In this document: in pieces, positions 60,899 through 64,000 of the stretch
Layout: each line of letters begins with the position of its first letter
Position numbering within the stretch: position 1 is the stretch's first letter
From: Allium sativum
Taxonomy: Eukaryota; Streptophyta; Magnoliopsida; Asparagales; Amaryllidaceae
NCBI GenBank assembly: GCA_030737875.1
Contig: CM060923.1
Location: forward strand, 497,452,453 to 497,516,452
Reading direction: 5' to 3'
DNA length: 64,000 bases
The notes under the pieces: model-generated
Databases searched by the model: none
Seen by the model: only the letters and a program-made list of their open reading frames with translations
What the model was told of the DNA's origin: nothing
Translations under genes and position numbers: made by a program

Positions 60899-62420
60899 AC
60901 CCAATCAATTGCCATATACTATTATTTATATAGATTTCATACATCACATGTATACAACAACAATAATAAATAATCATTCATCATCCAGAGTGCATTACAC
61001 AACTGCAGAAGCATTAAATATAAATAATTAACGCTTACAACAGTCTGTCAACCAATCGACTGACATACAACTAAACAATGGGGATTAGTGTACACCAAAT
61101 ATCATCCCAATACCCGTGTGGAGTTTCAACCAACAAATACTGAATATTATTTGTGCAGTTGGGCGATGTATAAAATTTATCGTCCAATCAATGTTAGTTA
61201 AATGGGTGTACATAACCAAATCGTCCGATTTGTAAATGAATATTTATTTTCATTTCAGGAGAATTTTATGCCGTTCATATATACGTTAAAAATAATATTT
61301 TTAACGATAAAATATTTATTTCAACACTTGACTATTTTATATAGTTCATACATCCAGTAAAAATGATATTTTTATTGTTCAAACATTTTATTCAACACAT
61401 GAATGTTTTATATGGTTCATATACACATTAAAAATGATATTTTCAATGAATAAATATTTATTTCAGAAATTTCGGCATTATAACGGTGTGATATTAAAAC
61501 CGAAGTAATGTCTAGCATTACCCCTCTCCTGATACTGGCTCGCGCCATACACAACCATCACAATCAATCCAAACAATCCCACAATCAATTCACAATCAAT
61601 TTTACAACCACAATCCAAATTTCCACAATACAATCCAAACAAACAACTATAGTTTGTACAATAAATAGTGTCAGGAGCTACTAAGCCCCATCTGCAACCT
61701 AGGATATATTTAACTGTAAAATAATTTGAGTGAGAAGGTGTTCTCATATTGGGATCCACTCCAATATGCTTTAATTGACGATCCTGGTACCGTTCGGGTT
61801 TGAATTTACCTAAATTTCTAACGTGCTCCAAATTGGGTCCGGTTAGTTTTGTTGTGAAGCTCTCGTCCCCACGATCGCAACGTATCATGTTTCACTGGAT
61901 TCTGACACCATACGTGAAAGTTATTAACATTTAAAGTTAATGACGTTTTAAATTTAATTAATAAAGTAATTCATTAAAGTAAATACCTTCTTCCCTTAGA
62001 AACTCTTCAGACCCGTGCTCGAGCGTCGCTCCAAACGGAGAGTAGGATTTTCCCCCTTAGATCGTCGTTGTGACGACGATCAGTTGCTGCCACGAGCAGC
62101 GCCTACACGAGGCGCACCTACCACGACCACCCATGGTGAACTCGGTCAACCATCGGTGGCGCAAACTCCGGTTGAATGGCGTGACTTTGCAAAACGATTT
62201 CGTGACCAATACGCAACAAAAAATTCCCAAACTGACATGGATTTGAAGAGCGAAGAGAGGACTATGATTTTGCTTCAGAAATCATTGGATTTCATTGCGT
62301 GGATTGGGAGTTTTTGGAGCTCGAAGAATGGAGCTTCAGCCGCCGTATATCGCAGGGTGCGACACGTTGAAAATTAGGGTTTTATTAATTTTCTGATTGG
62401 GCCGGCTATTTATATAAATA
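60899..62420 (-). mobile_element. Family A LTR fragment, minus strand
   Basis: On the minus strand from 62420: TATATAAATAG TATA box (complement near 62409-62419), leader with AAACCCTAA (near 62377-62387) and GC-rich block down to 61987, donor GAAG|GTATTT (complement 61981-61986), acceptor in aggttgcag (complement near 61692), palindromes (61284-61450), and the gggcgatgt and cccaatcaattgcc blocks. It is cut on the right by a Helitron end and joined on the left to an oppositely oriented LTR piece. Confidence 0.7.
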
Positions 62421-63219
62421 ACTAGTTTGGAACCCGTGCTTCGCACACGGGCAGGTAAGAAAGATTTAGTGTGGAAGAGAAGTAGCTTGGAGTTGGGATA
62501 TGGTGGTTGTTGGTGTGTATAGGTTAACTTAAAATGAATTGGCAGGTGTAATAAATATATAAGCATAGGTGAGAGCTAGTGGCGTATGGAAAGACAAGTA
62601 ATGTGGTATTAACATAATGAATTCGTCGCAACAATGGTAAAACAGTATTTGGTCATTGGTTATGTAATTGGAAATTGTTGTAATTTTATAGTTACATGTA
62701 GTAGGTTAGAGGGACGGTCGAGAGGGTGGTGGGCAGTAAAAGTAATGTGTGATGCATTTACATGTTACATTAATGATGTAGTTAAACAGGAAATTTTAGT
62801 GGGTTATTTGAACATAGACAGAAGTTCAGCTTGAAATGTGTTTGTGGCTTCACTCGGTTTAGTTAAGGAGTCATTTAAAAAAAAAATTAAGCCTTGATTT
62901 GAAATTTACTGTAGTTGATGGTGTATATAATGCAGAAACAAAATATGATATTTTGATATATTCCAAATTAAGATGAATGTATAAACCATAATTGCGATGT
63001 GTGATATATTAATGGATGAGATATCTTTGAGAGGAATCTGCAAAATATACGTTTGGAAAATTAGTACGTGATAAAATGTTCAATTTCAAACAAAAAATTA
63101 CATAGTATGGTGGTACTGAAAATTTATTTAAATGAAGTTAAGAATGTGAAGAATCAGCTTGCATCAGGTCAATATCATTTATCAATGCTTATAATTTTTT
63201 TCCTACCGTTAACGTAGGT
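62421..63219 (-). mobile_element. Helitron 3' terminus and adjoining sequence
   Basis: On the minus strand: CCCGTG, loop tgcgaag, CACGGG, then ttccaaa and CTAGT at 62425-62421, followed by T. A hairpin a few bases ahead of CTRRT with insertion at A|T is the Helitron 3' signature. The body would run to higher coordinates. I could not place its 5' TC end, and the region to 63219 shows no gene, so the right limit is only the start of the next LTR. Confidence 0.55.
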
Positions 63220-64000
63220 TGAAACACCCCACCTCCGTTAGGGTCACTCTCAAAGGGAATGCCCTAATTTTTGGTGGAGGTTTATAAGTATAAGTCACAG
63301 ATATACAAGACAGATATAAAGAACACATATTTGTAAACAGCAGAAAAGCAGCAACTTTTATTTCATAAAAGTAAATACGTGTTACAACAACATCACCATG
63401 ATTGTCTTACATCCTTTCTGAAAAACATAACACCTTCATAACTGTCTTGATTACATTATTTAAAGAAGCATAAAGAAAACATAAATAAACTGCAAAAGCC
63501 CCATAGTGGTTGTCCAAAGCCATAGTTCAAAACGAAAAGGTCCAAGCAATACATTCTTTCTCTTCAAGCTGGATATGAAGGCTGGTCAAGCTGTAGTATT
63601 CCCTCCCTGTGGACCTGGGGGGGGAACGAAAGAAAAGAAGACGAAAGAAAAGTAGAGTCAGACATAAAGCATGAGTAAGTCTAGGACTATTCTGTCTATG
63701 AATAAAGAACTGGGTATGATAAGTGTAAACAAGAAGTGGGAAAGCACTATAAACTTAGTTAAGTTGTCTAGGGTCGAATATACTATCGTACCCCATATTG
63801 ATCTCTGAACCCATATAAACTAGTTCACAACTGGCACCCCATAATCAGGGTGAAGTGATCCATTCTATGATGATCGTCTCCTACTCGCAAAGTTACATGT
63901 GTCTTACGGCCCCCGATGTTGTAGTTACCTATGCTGGTCCCACCATGGGGTGTATCAAGTCCCATGGCGGCGGCCCGACACAACCCTAGAATGCACAGGT
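63220..64000 (-). mobile_element. Diverged family B LTR, cut by window edge
   Basis: Begins TGAAACACCCCACCTCCG, aligned with the plus-strand start of the family B LTR (TGTAACACCCCACATCTG). It keeps shared blocks such as caaagggaatgcc and, near 63928-63990, gctggtcccaccatggggtg, also found near 48810. About 70-80% alike by eye. It continues past the window. Confidence 0.75.

Noticed and set aside
61478..61888. 136-residue minus-strand frame
   Set aside because: It runs across the leader-intron/acceptor region of a family A LTR, and the aligned region in other copies has stops.

Overview
The window looks like transposon-packed intergenic DNA from a plant nuclear genome, probably a eudicot. The evidence is AT-rich sequence with short GC-rich leaders, GT/AG exon fragments, plant-type Ty3/gypsy LTR ends, tRNA-iMet primer sites, and Mutator, CACTA and Helitron termini. 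I see no intact host gene, no rRNA or tRNA gene and no CRISPR array. The only recognisable coding matter is decayed: a DNA ligase 1 fragment, an MHF1/CENP-S fragment, the C-terminus of a MuDR-type transposase, a Ulp1-like protease gene, a possible kinase scrap, and gag/protease remains inside one LTR element.

Layout, left half. Positions 1-5532 hold two minus-strand LTR pieces of one family (family A), the left one inserted into the right one at 2420/2421. Positions 5533-11633 are older sequence holding a 1.8 kb Mutator-like element (6215-8038, 9-bp TSD) and gene fragments. At 11634-38382 lies a minus-strand family A element (LTR about 2.45 kb, internal about 1.04 kb). Its left LTR is split by a plus-strand tandem array at 13256-34062: LTR-internal-LTR-internal-LTR, with three near-identical 6.25 kb LTRs and two 1.03 kb non-coding internals. 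One 5-bp target duplication (cccac) brackets the whole array.

Layout, right half. Positions 38388-44088 carry a CACTA end inserted in the SWIM finger of a Mutator transposase, followed by a broken Ulp1 gene on the other strand. A plus-strand family A LTR piece (44089-44697, resuming at 59287-60898) was hit by a solo LTR (44698-59281, TSD tctaa) that contains a 1.27 kb tandem duplication. That solo LTR was hit in turn by a complete minus-strand element (47778-58640, family B, LTR 4.25 kb, TSD ctatg). After 60899 come an inverted family A piece, a Helitron 3' terminus at 62421, and the start of a diverged family B LTR at 63220.

How the parts work together. Both LTR families have very long LTRs, short non-coding or decayed internals, an iMet primer site and a purine tract, so they must depend on proteins from other elements. 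Family A LTRs share a host-gene-like promoter layout: TATA box, GC-rich leader with telo-box-like motifs, then a 5' splice donor exactly where the GC-rich leader becomes AT-rich. They also carry arrays of small palindromes and stem-loops whose arms change while pairing is kept. Family B LTRs carry a separate array of GGTTAAGT/ACTTAACC stem-loops. These structured, spliced-looking giant LTRs are the least ordinary thing in the window.
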